From Symbiodinium natans (Eukaryota > Sar > Dinophyceae > Suessiales > Symbiodiniaceae): DNA of 64,000 nt. A program made the position numbers and the translations under genes. Below are positions 47,063-57,252 of this stretch, in pieces. The notes under the pieces were generated by a model, which searched no databases, was not told the DNA's origin, and was given only the letters and a program-made list of their open reading frames with translations. Where the stretch lies: contig CAJNDS010000512.1 of NCBI GenBank assembly GCA_905221605.1, positions 1 to 64,000 on the forward strand, read 5' to 3'. Position 1 is the stretch's first letter, and each line of letters opens with the position of its first letter.

Positions 47063-47530
47063 CTAAGCTCTAGGTCCTAGAACGCCAGGCCCACTGCGCT
47101 GGCGACCTCAGGCCTCGGAGCTTTCGGGTCTTTTTGTTTTCCAAGCTCGTGGTCTCCTTCCCGTGGAATCTTCTCCGCTCTCCTTTCCTTCGCTCCCCTG
47201 GGGGGTGTCAGGGGGCCCAGGATTATTCAGGAAAAGGGTTGGGAAGGAGGGAAGGAGACCAGATTCTGGTCTTGTAAAGAATGGAGAAACTAATCCGGGT
47301 TTTGCAGCATGGGAGGGAGGGTAGGTGGGCGGTGCGGTAGTTGTCGAGGTCTGCACTCTGACGAGTCGCAGTAAGACCTGCAAAACCCCGAAGCCCAGCT
47401 CCTCAGAGGCTTTACAGCTTTCACCTGAAACCCTACAAGCTGTAGATCCCAAACCCAAGTCCTTTAGTTTTTTGGGGGGTCCCGCGCGCCAGGCTTGAGC
47501 ACATCATCCACGAGCTCCAGCCATCCTTGG
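47063..47530. other. no confident gene
   Basis: A minus-strand frame follows a GGTTTTGCAG acceptor near 47378 (VLLRLVRVQTSTTTAPPTYP) and runs to a stop near 47108. It is Pro/Ser-rich and could be a terminal exon, but it has no partner. Confidence 0.35.
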
Positions 47531-47534
47531 CCCA

Positions 47535-47698
47535 ATTCTTTCAGGGCTTTCGAGACCTAAAACCCCTCCGAGCCCTAAGCTCTCACCACATAGAAGCACC
47601 GATGAGCCCCAAAGCCTAAGGCGTGGAACCAGGGGCTGGATCCGGGTGTAGGGGTTTCTGGAGTCTTTTCTGAGAACGAAGGGTTTTTAGATCAAGTT

Positions 47699-47735
<37 letters not shown>

Positions 47736-48100
47736 GGGGATGGCAGTGCTCGCTGATAGTCACTGCCCAAGAAGCACTTGCAGATGGCTTTTGCGGATGG
47801 TGAAATCTGGCCTGATCAGCGGACGTACCTGCTGCGTATATGTCCTTACACTCGTTGAAGCTGAATGCTGAAAGTTGAGCGAGTGATGCATTGCGGAGGG
47901 TTGCAAGAATGATTAACCTAAAACCTATTCGGCCGGGAATCTTCAGGGCTTTCGAGACTAAAACCCCTCCGAGCCCTAAGCTCTCACCACATAGAAGCAC
48001 CGATGAGCCCCAAAGCTAAGGCTGAACCAGGGGCTGGATCCGGGTGGAGGGGTTCTGGAGTCTTTTCTGAGAACGAAGGTTTTTAGATCAAGTTTTGGGT

Positions 48101-48153
<53 letters not shown>

Positions 48154-48370
48154 GGGGGAGAGGGGATGGGGGCAGTGCTCGCCTGATAGTCCCTGCCCAA
48201 CGAAGACACTTGGCAGATGGACTTTTGCGGATGGGGAAATCTGCCGTGATCAGCGGACGTACCTGCTGCGTATATGTTCTTACCTCGTTGGCTTGAAAGC
48301 TGAATGCTGAAAGTTGAGCGAGTGATGCCTTTTGCGGAGGGTTGCAAGATGGATGAACCTAAACCTATTC
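47535..48370. repeat. tandem duplication, about 400 bp, with giant poly-G runs
   Basis: The block beginning TTCAGGGCTTTCGAGAC, through CACATAGAAGCACCGATGAG, to a GTTGAGCGAGTGATGC tail, occurs twice (47540-47930 and 47942-48370). Both copies contain a pure G run at the same place: 34 G at 47701-47734 and 52 G at 48101-48152. Copies differ by many 1-nt indels. No gene. Confidence 0.93.
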
Positions 48371-48491
48371 GCCGGAATATCTACACTTTGCCCCTGATAC
48401 TGAATGACCCATCCGGTTTGGCGTTCAAACCAGAGAGGCTGTCACATTGCAGCGGGCATCCAAAGCGTTAACCTTAAGCCCTGGGGGAAAT

Positions 48492-48985
48492 TTACGGCAG
48501 GAACGGCCTAAACGCGCCAGGCGCTGACGGTATCTCGACCAGCACCTCCGAGGGCAGCGGCCAGGCTTGCTAGGGTGGGGAGGGGGCTGGAGACAGGGTC
48601 CTGCCAAAGCCAAGTCACCAGGAGTCCGCTGCTCTAGGTCCGTAAGTTCTTCGAAAGCCCTGAATATTGCAATATTGAAAAACAAGTGGCAGAAATCAGA
48701 AGCGACCTGTCAAAACCGACAGTTCCACACAAAGCCTGTTTCAGGGAGCCTTGCTTCAGCGATGTGCCTAAATTACAAAGACCTCGAAGCCGTGGAGCAT
48801 CTAACGAACCAGGATTCTACCAGGGAGAAGACAACATGTTCAGTGTCCAGACCGGTCTTTGGGAGACTGGATCTATAGGCGGCCAGCCGCATCTCCGTGG
48901 AAGAGTACAACATCGTCTGGGAGCCAGCACTGAAGCCATTGTCGGCGGGACCTTCTTGTGAGTACAGCCCGAGAGCCCTTTGCAT
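48492..48985 (-). CDS. small three-exon gene with a 35-nt GC-AG intron, unrecognised
   Basis: Exon 1 runs from ATG 48985 to 48783 (MQRALGLYSQEGPADNGFSA, then HVVFSLVESWFVRCSTAS; donor AG|GTCTTT, phase 2). Exon 2, 48659-48605, begins in the matching phase after ATATTCAG (AFEELTDLEQRTPGDLAL) and ends at TTTG|GCAGG, a GC donor. Exon 3, 48569-48492, after CACCCTAG in phase 0, encodes QAWPLPSEVLVEIPSAPGAF and stops at TAA. Introns are 123 and 35 nt. The predicted protein is about 111 residues. It lies just downstream of the poly-G duplication. Function unknown. The opposite strand is also open over exon 1, so strand choice rests on the phase agreement. Confidence 0.5.
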
Positions 48986-48989
48986 CGAC

Positions 48990-49680
48990 CGTCAAGCTCT
49001 CCTCTAGACCTTTAGGCTTTGGGTTCGTGAACACGCAAGCGGGACGTAAGTTAAAGGGCCCGAGCTAAACCAGAAAGCCCCAAAGCGTGTACGTTGAATC
49101 CTTCTGTCCAAACCCTGGACCTCCAGTCGTCACACTCGGTTGAGCGGTCTCAAGGGTGTGGAGGGACCTTATGATTGCGGATAGGTCTAAGCCACAGAAG
49201 CATCCCGTTTGGAGAGAGTAGAGCCATCTCGATGTAAGGAACTGAATAGGGCTGACGCGCAGATTAAGATGAACCCTGCAGAGGGCTAAACGCTTGACTT
49301 CAACACCCTCAAGTACCGCAACTTAATTCCAAGCCCAGCCATGTCCTTTACCCACAGCCCCTGAACCTCCCAGACTTCTAGATCCTAAACTCAGGCAGCT
49401 TGTTCTGAAGAAGGGGATGTCTACCTCGCCCCCCCTTCGTGGAGTTTCCTTCAACAAAAGTGTCGAGGGGCTTCGTGGCATTTCGTGGCTGGAGAACTGC
49501 CCCAAGCCATCCCCTGCTGGGCTCTTCAGGCCTAAAATCCCAAACCCCTCCCCCCCTTTGATCCTCAATTGTCCGAAACTTTGAGCCCAGGCCATGGTGG
49601 AGGAGTCCCGGCGGCGGGATCTGAGGCTTGGAGCTGCAGGATAGGCTTCGATTCGCCATTTACATTTTTGTTTTTTGGGG
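48990..49680. other. no gene recognised
   Basis: Unique DNA. Minus-strand frames at 49323-49721 are Pro/Ser-rich and unsupported. Confidence 0.4.
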
Positions 49681-51156
49681 GGAGGGGGGGGAGGCTGATA
49701 GGGTTGAAGCGCACGTGGCAATCAAATTTTCAGGAGAAAGGTGAACATCAGTACTGACCACAGCAGAGAGAAACCATTCATCACGCGCATTCTGGCAGTC
49801 GAACTTGCTCTGACACATATTCAGAACATTATGGCTTGCAGGTGTCGAGTCGAACCCTGCTCGTTAAGGATTCCTGGTCTGCATCCTGAAGGTAATGGTT
49901 GAGAATGCTATGATTACAAACAGGCATCCCTGCCTGGTTCCGAATGCGGTAGCAGCGTAGCGTCGTCGTACCTTCCCGGTGTCAAGTGTCGGATGTGGGT
50001 GTCTAGCTGCTTCTTTCAGGGGTGGACCATGGCCGCAAGCAAGAGGCTTCCTTAGAACTCACTTTTCAAACCTGAATCGCTCAGGTTCCCCCCAACCTCT
50101 AAACTCCCAAACCCCCAAACCCCCAAACCGTTTGCCCAAGCGCCCAAACCCCTAAGTCCGTAAGCCCTGAAATGCAGAAAGCCTTAAAGCCCTCATCAAT
50201 TCCAGCTTCCTGCAGGCCTCAGGCACTGCGCTCCAAAAAGCTGGCGGGGCCCTTGGGCGGAATGCACAAGTCGGGTCTGGGGGTGAGCGGCATGGGAATT
50301 TAGGGGGGAGGCGATCTCCGATTCTTGAAGGTCTTTGAGGGCGTTTTGCTGCTTTAAGGTTGGGACTGGTTGGGGCTGCTGTTGTATACTGGCGGCTTCG
50401 GAAGCTGAAGGGCTTGAGCCCTAGGCCCGCAAACCCCTTCCTTGGAACCCCCCTGTCTCAGCGCATCAGCGATGGCCATGTGCACACCCATGAACCACTG
50501 CATTGAAAGCCCGACGACGGCCTCCGTTCTCCTTCTCCCGCACAAAGACAACAAAGACAACAAGAAACATCGTCTGCAGACCCTGCGGGCAGGCCGCTCC
50601 ACTGGAGCCCTCAGAGCCCACGGATGCCCCTGTACAGGACTGAACTTGGCAAAGGGTACCTTCAGACTTCTCAAACTGCCTCCGGGCTTCCATGTCTTGA
50701 GGGGAGGGGGGCAGGGACCAGGGATAGGACGTGTTGAGCTTTGGGGAAATGGAGGAGTCAGAGTAGGACTTGAGCTTTGGACGGGTGGGATTGAGGTGAG
50801 GGATTGCCTCTTTTGCGATTTGTGCCGTGGGTTTTGTCTTGGACAGCCTGGGCTAGCACTGATGCTATTCTGGTGAGCCAACGGCTCCAACTCCTCAAGG
50901 GGGAACACGCGAAAGCCTCCAAACTCAACCCTGAGCTCACCCAACCGAACCGGGTACCCGAGCTGCCTGAGATATCAATGCTAATGTTTGGAATGCTACA
51001 GCGCCTGGGCCTTCTGTTCAAAGCCGCTTGACACTTTGGGCCTTGTGAAGCTTCTCCATGAAGAGCAGGGGCACAGCATGTGTATAGATAGGCACAGTGA
51101 CAGACTGCTCTAGCACGTTGGGTCAGACACGGATCTCCATCAAGACAGCCAGCCGC

Positions 51157-51162
51157 ATGTAA
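51157..51162 (+). promoter_or_regulatory. start-stop uORF ATGTAA, copy 4
   Basis: Conserved ATGTAA, 14 nt before the main ATG. Confidence 0.45.
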
Positions 51163-51176
51163 AGATTGCTGCGCAC

Positions 51177-51842
51177 ATGGCGGCCTCGAAACCAGATCTG
51201 CTGCCGGTGTACCTGAACGTTTACAATGTTTCAAACTACGAGTCCGTGAAGGTGCTTAATGCAGTGTTTGCCCACCTGTGGGCACCAGTGAAATTTGGTG
51301 GAGTATTTCACGTTGGAGTTCAGATTGGCGACATCGAGTGGTCGTACGGCAAGACTCTGACAGCAAGTCGGCCAGGGGTGATTGGCTTGCCACCCCTCAG
51401 CGACACCAAGCACAGTTTCCGTGAATCCATCTTTATGGGCCACACGGAGAAAACCATGGAGGCGATCAACGCCATCCTCCGCGACTTGGTGGAGGAATTC
51501 CCAGGGTATCAATATGACGTGTTTCGGAAGAACTGCAACCATTTTGCAGACAGTTTGTGTGAGCGTTTGCACGTGTCAAGAATGCCCGAGCACATCAACC
51601 GATTCGCCCGCATTGGGGCTTCTGCAGAAGGCTTTGTCCAAGACAACTTCGGCAGTTTCAAGCACAGCTCCTGGGCACACATTGTGCCCAGCTCCCTGGC
51701 CTCTTGCATTGGAGGCAGTGAGAAGGCACCACCAGTCCGAGAGAAGTTCGGCCGTTATACGGTGCCCAAGCTCGCCAAGAAAACGTTCCGCGTCCCTGGC
51801 GCGGTGCTTGTTACAGCCAACATGGAAGTGGCACCCCTTTGA
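51177..51842 (+). CDS. DeSI/PPPDE isopeptidase copy 4 (intact)
   Basis: 221 residues; His45 and Cys120 motifs are intact. It differs from copy 2 mainly at synonymous sites and a few residues (EEFPGYQYD; RFARIGASAEGFVQDNFGSF; an extra Pro in KAPPVREKFG). The C-terminal RYTVPKLAKKTFRVPGAVLV tail is the same subtype as copy 2. It sits in duplication block I; its partner in block II (copy 7) is broken. Confidence 0.9.
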   Translation: MAASKPDLLPVYLNVYNVSNYESVKVLNAVFAHLWAPVKFGGVFHVGVQIGDIEWSYGKTLTASRPGVIGLPPLSDTKHSFRESIFMGHTEKTMEAINAILRDLVEEFPGYQYDVFRKNCNHFADSLCERLHVSRMPEHINRFARIGASAEGFVQDNFGSFKHSSWAHIVPSSLASCIGGSEKAPPVREKFGRYTVPKLAKKTFRVPGAVLVTANMEVAPL

Positions 51843-52309
51843 AAACTGGTGACCTGAGAATCCCAGCACAGGTTGAGGTGCACATCGCGAAGCGCTCCAC
51901 CTTCTGGCGTAGATTCTACAATATGCTGCTTGCCAATGACAACAAGAATTCAGTTTGGGCTACACATGCCCCGAGTGACATGCATGTATTGCTTGCCAGT
52001 GAAAAAAGATGGGAATCGCGTGGCTCATCCCTCAATACATCTATTCCTCCAACAACCCACAAAAAGAACCCTGAAGGCTCCAAAGCCCTGAGCCCCTCAA
52101 AGCAGCCCGAAACCTTCAACCCTCAAATCCAAAAGCCGAACACCCTCGACGCAAGCCTTCAGGGAAGCGTTCGGCTCCTCCCTGCCTTACTCCCCCCCTT
52201 TCAGGAGCCCGTGCAGCCATCAGCGGCCCTGCCCGACCTCCAGTGCTGCCCTGAGGGTGGTTTGGGGTTGACTGGGCCGGTGTCCCAAACCTCTTCAGTA
52301 GAAAGATAG

Positions 52310-52310
52310 G

Positions 52311-52362
<52 letters not shown>

Positions 52363-52649
52363 CCTTGGACGTCGCGCGCCCGTTGCGGCAGCCCTCTCTC
52401 TGTGGGGGGCTATGCATGCAGGAGAGAGAGAGAGAGAGAGAGAGACAACCAACCAAACCCCGAAGTTTGACAAAACAGGGGAAACCAAACCGGTGACCCA
52501 AAAAGTATCTCACCTGGATCTCGCACTCGGGCGCGCCTTGGTGCGCGAGGGGGCCCTGGGTCCCCTCATGCCCAGCAGAAGCAGAAGAAGAAGAAGAAGA
52601 AGAAGAAGAAGAAGAAGAAGAAGAAGAAGAAGAAGAAGAAGAAGAAGAA

Positions 52650-52697
<48 letters not shown>

Positions 52698-52847
52698 AAG
52701 AAGAAGAAGAAGAAGAAGAAGAAGAAGAAGAAGAAGAAGAAGAAGAAGAAGAAGAAGAAGAAGAAGAAGAAGAAGAAGAAGAAGAAGAAGAACAGAGAGA
52801 GAGCGCCCCTCGGCGCAGCCCTCTCTCTGTGGGGGGGCTACGCGTGC

Positions 52848-52893
<46 letters not shown>

Positions 52894-53990
52894 AGCCGCG
52901 GTCAGAGAAGCCATTCGCAGCCTGGATGAACATGCAATGGGGTGAGCCAGTCATCCTGGTGGAAGAGAGCCAGGATTCCCATGCAGCAGAGGAGACCAAC
53001 GATGCCGACATGACGGCACTTACGATGACGGGGCAGACGACTCAAGCGGATTCGGGGGAACCACTGGAGGCGGAGACGCGGCCCACGCAAGCCTAGTGGG
53101 CGGCCAGCCCGCCAACAACTGCAGCGGCATGGTGCGCGGGGAGATCGGGGAGCAGGCATCAGCGGGACAATGGCAGCTGCGGAGTTGATGCAGAGTCCGT
53201 GAGTGGCAGTGGCATGGCCCACACAACTGTGGAGACGGCAGAGGGGGAAACAGCGATCGGGGACAAGTCGGAGAACATGAAGGGGCGAGCACAGGGGGAG
53301 AAGAACACGAACGAGGGGTACAGAGGGGGAAAGACGCAAGTAGATGATACACACCCAACAGTGGAGAGCCCTTCAATCAGCTTGGTATGCCAGTAGGGGG
53401 TTACTTGGGGGAGGGGGGAGGCTTCGGACAGGTTAGGAGGATTTGTGTTGGGGTTTTGTTCAGATTTCGGCACCCGAGTTGCTTGGTAATAGGGGGAATG
53501 TAGGGACAGATGATGCCACGTAGCACCGGTTAGCCGTAACACTTGGTGATTGGAGGGGGTGGCGGGGATGAGGGAAACGGCCGGAGCTGCACAGCTGCAT
53601 TGATGCGGCGGAAAAGCTTGAGGTCAATAAACAGTCCGCATCGGCCGGGGAAACGCCCGCACCATGCGTCAGCTGATGCCCAGAGAGGGGGAGTTTGCAG
53701 CCACATGATGATTACACCCCGCCCCTCTCTGAGAGCAGTAGTCACCCCATGCCCTGAAGAAACGAGGTTGGGAGTCTTACTACAGTGGGATGTGGGATGC
53801 TTTTGTGGGGTTTTTGGGGAACTTTTCTCAGGGCGGGCGCGCCTCGTGCGCGGAGGGTGTGCTGGCGCGCGCCCTTCAAGCCCTGAAGCAGAAGAAGAAG
53901 AAGAAGAAGAAGAAGAAGAAGAAGAAGAAGAAGAAGAAGAAGAAGAAGAAGAAGAAGAAGAGGAAGAGAGAGGGAGAGCGCGCGCGCTGC
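52310..53990 (+). mobile_element. 1.7-kb insertion with repeat ends and an internal frame
   Basis: In block II the matching place (about 61845-61870, GGATAGAGGGCGAGCGACGT) passes straight through, so this segment is an insertion in block I or a deletion in block II. It contains GA runs, a (GAA)n tract of about 220 bp (52575-52793), a GA run, a coding-like frame, and an (AAG)n tract (53885-53960). A GGGCGCGCCTTGGTGCGCG/GAAGCAGAAGAAG unit near 52528-52600 recurs near 53833-53895, and CAGCCCTCTCTCTGTGGGGG/CATGCAGGAGAGAG occurs twice (52388, 52816). The GA-rich target suggests insertion at, or exchange between, GA repeats. No transposase or reverse transcriptase is visible, so any element is non-autonomous. 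Confidence 0.5.
52926..53396 (+). CDS. hypothetical protein of the insertion, interrupted by TAG
   Basis: From ATG 52926 the frame encodes MNMQWGEPVILVEESQDSHA, an acidic Thr/Glu-rich stretch ending RPTQA, then a TAG at 53094-53096, and continues in the same frame for 99 more codons (for example SVSGSGMAHTTVETAEGETA and GGKTQVDDTHPTVE) to TAG at 53394. Composition is protein-like on both sides of the inner stop. It could be one gene with a nonsense mutation, stop readthrough, or two parts of a decayed element protein. No domain recognised. Confidence 0.45.
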
Positions 53991-54970
53991 GCGACATCAC
54001 TTGTAGGCAATCTTCATCCTTTCAGGGAATGCTATTGGCACCAACTCCCCAAAGAGAGATGACCGAAGCCTCCAAAGCTTCAAGTCCCCAAGCATCTCAG
54101 CAGGACCGCCCTGCAGGCGGTGCGTGACCCGACCGGGCGCTTCGACTGGGTGCGGCCCTTGGGCGGCCCTTGTGCCAACGAGCGGCTCATCAGGTGTGAG
54201 CGTTTTGGAGAACAGGTGCTTCACGGTGCTTCAGATCTTCGTCGTGTTGGTGATCAAACCTCAACCCCCAAAGCCAGCTTAGGTACCCAGTAGTTTAGTT
54301 TTTTCTCAAACAGGAGTGTTTTGGAATCCTCTTCTCAGCGATGGTGGTCGGGCGGCTGGGCCGGCTTCCTTCATGGCTTCTGGGTGGCGCGGCTTGTCGT
54401 GGCTTTTCTAGGATTCTCATACCCTCTTAGGGGTATTTTGGAGCTCGCAGGTCATCTGCGGCTGGCCGGCAGCTACCATTCGGCTGCCCCCATCGCCATG
54501 CCGCGCCTCCTGGGCGTGAAAGGCAGCGGTCGGGTCGCTTAGGATTGCCAGCTTTTTGGGGTTAGAGGCCAGAGGGGTGTAGGCATTCAGTGGTCTAAGC
54601 TCCAGGACCCTAGTTGTTGTAACGGCTTGTTGGTTTTTTCGGGTTCCTGCAGTCCAGGCTTCGTGCGCCATCCGAAAAAATTTTGCACCTGTAGCTTAAT
54701 GTAGTACCAAGAACACGCATAAGAGGCACGAGAAGCGGAGCTGAATGGTGATGCTGGCCACTACCAATAGGCTCAGGCATGAGGCGACAAGCAAGAATAG
54801 AACATGCCGCGTGTAAAGATTAAGTTTTCGGGACCTGTGCCCGAGAAATTAAGAAGCAAAACCCTCCTACATAGCCTGGCTAAAGCAAATGCCCATGGCA
54901 AATCCCTAGCGTCCTCCCTCCTGCGCAGATCTCCAGCAAAACAGCAAGCCGCATGTAAAGCTTGTGGCGC
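53400..54970. other. insertion tail and leader region of copy 5
   Basis: 53400-53880 has open frames on both strands without domains. 54000-54970 matches 61865-62810 of block II, including GCATGAGGCGACAAGCAAGA and ACATGCCGCGTGTAAAG, a GTGTAA variant of the leader motif near 54804. A proximal ATGTAA lies at 54953. Confidence 0.5.
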
Positions 54971-55280
54971 ACATGGCGGCCTCGAAGCCAGAGCTGCTGC
55001 CGGTGTACCTGAATGTTGACAACGTCTCGAACTACGAGTCCGTGAAGGTTCTTAACGCAGTGTTTGCCTATCTGTGGGCGCCGGTGAAATTTGGTGGAGT
55101 ATTTCATGTTGGAGTTCAGATTGGCGACATCGAGTGGTCGTACGGCAAGACTCTGACAGCAAGTCGGCCAGGGGTGATTGGCTTGCCACCCCTCAGCGAC
55201 ACCAAGCACAGTTTCCGTGAATCCATCTTTATGGGCCACACGGAGAGGTCCGTGGAGGCCATCAACGCAATCGTCCGAGA

Positions 55281-55457
55281 CTTGGTCGAGGACTTCCCCG
55301 GATACCAATACGACGTGTTTCGCAAGAACTGCAACCATTTTGCAGGCAGCTTGCGTCAACGATTGCAGCCTGCAATCGTTGACACAAGCTGTCTGCAAAA
55401 TGGTTGCAGTTCTTGCGAAACACGTCGTATTGGTATCCGGGGAAGTCCTCGACCAAG
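55281..55457. repeat. 88-bp head-to-head palindrome in copy 5
   Basis: Arms 55281-55368 and 55370-55457 are reverse complements with about two mismatches and a 1-nt centre (GATTGCAGcCTGCAATC). Confidence 0.95.
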
Positions 55458-55695
55458 GGCATTGACTGGGTGCCATCCTCTGCGACTTGGTGGAGGAATA
55501 CCCTGGATGCCAACACGACGTGTTTCGCAAGAACTGCAACCATTTTGCAGGCAGTTTGTGTGAGCGTTTGCAGGTGTCAGGGATACCCGATCACATCAAC
55601 CGATTCGCCCGCATGGGGGCTCAGAAGACTTTGTCAAAGACAACTTCGGCAAGCACAGCTCCTGGGTGCACATTGTGTCCAGCTCCCTGGCCTCT

Positions 55696-55786
55696 TTGGA
55701 GGCAGCGAGAAGGCACCAGTCTGAGAGAAGCATGGCCATGGCATGACCATGCTTCTCTCGGACTGGTGCCTTCTCGCTGCCTCCAA
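55696..55786. repeat. 40-bp palindrome in copy 5
   Basis: Arms 55696-55735 and 55747-55786, one mismatch, 11-nt spacer. The arms carry the GGCAGCGAGAAGGCACCAGT part of the gene. Confidence 0.95.
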
Positions 55787-56299
55787 CGGTCATGGTCGAT
55801 ATACGGTGCCCAAGAAGCTCGCCAAGCAAACGTTCCGCGACCCTGGTGCGGTGCCGGTCACAGCCAACATGGAAGTAGCGCCCCTTTGAACACTGGCGGT
55901 TCGAGGTGCAGTGAGAACAGGACTTCATTTTGGGCTACACATGCCCCGAGTGCAAGGCATTCGTTGCTTGCCAGTGTAGAAAGATGGGAGTCGCGTGGCT
56001 CATCATGCACCTTGTCATGCTGATCAACTTCATCTCTGTAGCGAGGGCCTTTTGTCCAAGTTGTTACACTGCCTCCCTTCCCAATAGCCCCCTACAAAAG
56101 CACCTTGCCAGCTAAAGGAAGGGTATGGATCCCCAGCGTCCTCCGCGCATGAGGCCAGGGGCGGGGAGGGCGTGGTGGGAACGTAGGCCGAGTAGGGCGA
56201 CATCGGACTTAGAACTTGTGGGTTGGGGTTCCGGAGATCAGGGTTGAGAGTTCAAGCTGCAGCTGCAACTGGGCATGAAGTATCTCCGACAGTCTTGCA

Positions 56300-56396
56300 A
56301 GCTTTTGTGTATTCGGTAGCTGTGCAGCTTTGGAGCTGTGCAGTGAGAAGCATTGAAAGGTTTCAAGGCGCAGAGGTGCGCAAGGGTGGGAGTTTG
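56300..56396 (-). repeat. inverted copy of DeSI 5' flank upstream of copy 6
   Basis: TTGAAAGGTTTCAAGGCGCA and the surrounding ~95 bp are the reverse complement of the flank before copy 3 (41005-41075; there TGCCTTGAAACCTTTCAA). The promoter-proximal block is thus turned round before copy 6. Confidence 0.8.
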
Positions 56397-56571
56397 TGAT
56401 TTTGAGATGTTGTCTGTTTCGGGCTCCATGCCTGGAGAGGGGCTCTGGGGATGCCGCCTGATACGTTGTGCTCGATTCAGACACGGATCTCCATCACGAC
56501 AGCCAGCCACATGTAAGACTTGTGGTGCGCGCATGGCGGCCTCGAAGCCAGAGCTGCTGCCGGTTTATCTC

Positions 56572-56656
56572 AATGTTTACAACGTCTCAAACTGAGTCCG
56601 CGAAATTGCTAAATTTCAGCACCTTTTCCGACTCATTTTGAGAGGTTGTAAACATT
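56572..56656. repeat. diverged palindrome in copy 6
   Basis: Arms 56572-56610 and 56618-56656 pair with about 80% match and a 7-nt spacer. Confidence 0.75.
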
Positions 56657-56842
56657 GCGCTGAGTTCACTGTTTGCCCACCTGTAGGCGCCGGGAATATT
56701 GCACGTTGGAGTTCAGATCGCCGATATCGAGTGGTCGTACGGCCAGACTCTGACAGCGGGTCGGCCAGGGGTGATGGGTTTGCCACCCTGCAGCGATACC
56801 AAGCACGGCTTCCGTGAGTCCATCTTTATGGGCCACACGGAA

Positions 56843-57031
56843 GTCGTTCACGCAACTGTCTGCGAAATGGTTGCAGTTATGATTTGTCCATGGAGGCGAT
56901 AAATGCCATCCTCCGCGACTTGGTGGAGGACTACCCGGGATACCAATATGATGCGTCATATTGGTATCCTGCATGGTCCTCCACCAAGTCTATCCTAACT
57001 GCAACCATTTCGCGGACAGTTTGTGAACGAC
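56843..57031. repeat. inverted repeat enclosing a second palindrome in copy 6
   Basis: Arms 56843-56879 and 56996-57031 carry the Cys-motif codons (AACTGCAACCATTTCGC) in opposite orientation. The spacer contains the palindrome at 56917-56990. Confidence 0.85.
56917..56990. repeat. 37-bp zero-spacer palindrome in copy 6
   Basis: Arms 56917-56953 and 56954-56990 with about four mismatches, centred in ATATGATGCGTCATAT. The arms encode the DLVEDYPGYQYD segment. Confidence 0.93.
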
Positions 57032-57252
57032 AGGTGTCAAGGATGCCTGAGCCCATCAACCGATTCGCGCGCATTGGGGCTCGCGCAGAAGACTTTGTTC
57101 AAGGCAACTTCAGCGAGTTCAAGCACAGCTACCGGGCACAGATCGTGCCTAGCTCCCTGGCCTTTTGCACCAGTCCGAGAGAAGTATGGTCGCTACAGAA
57201 CCCGGCACGCAGAATGTGGCGGTTTGAGGTAGCGCGCAGCATTCGGGCGTAG

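Larger units (their letters stand above)
49680..54972 (+). repeat. segmental duplication block I
   Basis: Matches block II (59040-62814) in order and orientation: flank (for example TTCAGAACATTATGGCTTGC), a 1.1-kb upstream region including ATTGAAAGCCCGACGACGG, DeSI copy 4, its 3' flank, a CATCTGCGGCTGGCC region, and the leader of DeSI copy 5. Parts are near-identical, others diverged. Block I is longer mainly because of the insertion at 52310-53990. Confidence 0.85.
54973..55889 (+). pseudogene. DeSI/PPPDE isopeptidase copy 5, broken by inverted duplications
   Basis: Intact for the first 124 residues, through His45 and Cys120 (KNCNHFAGSL). Then an 88-bp inverted copy of its own preceding sequence follows head-to-head (55370-55457), after which the same Cys-motif segment appears a third time in direct orientation (55500-55570), apparently from another subtype. 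A second hairpin (55696-55786) disrupts the C-terminal part. Its last stretch (VTANMEVAPL) is still readable to 55889. The product is truncated and scrambled after the active site. Confidence 0.92.
56533..57252 (+). pseudogene. DeSI/PPPDE isopeptidase copy 6, heavily rearranged
   Basis: Starts normally (MAASKPELLPVYLNVYNVSN) after ATGTAA at 56511, then stops at TGA (56594). It contains three inverted duplications: a diverged one at 56572-56656, one with arms 56843-56879 and 56996-57031, and a 37-bp one centred on 56953/56954. Between them normal pieces (HVGVQIADIEWSYGQTL, MEAINAILRDLVEDYPGYQY, PINRFARIGARAEDFVQ) lie in changed frames. It is more diverged than copy 5, so probably older. Confidence 0.92.

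Noticed and set aside
50354-50944. Overlapping long frames on both strands, also present at 59732-60268
   Set aside because: Conservation is explained by the block duplication, and single-base indels between the copies break the frames.
52412-52945. Arg/Glu-rich frame across the GAA tract, and the matching Ser/Leu frame on the other strand
   Set aside because: Pure repeat translation; all frames through the tract are open.
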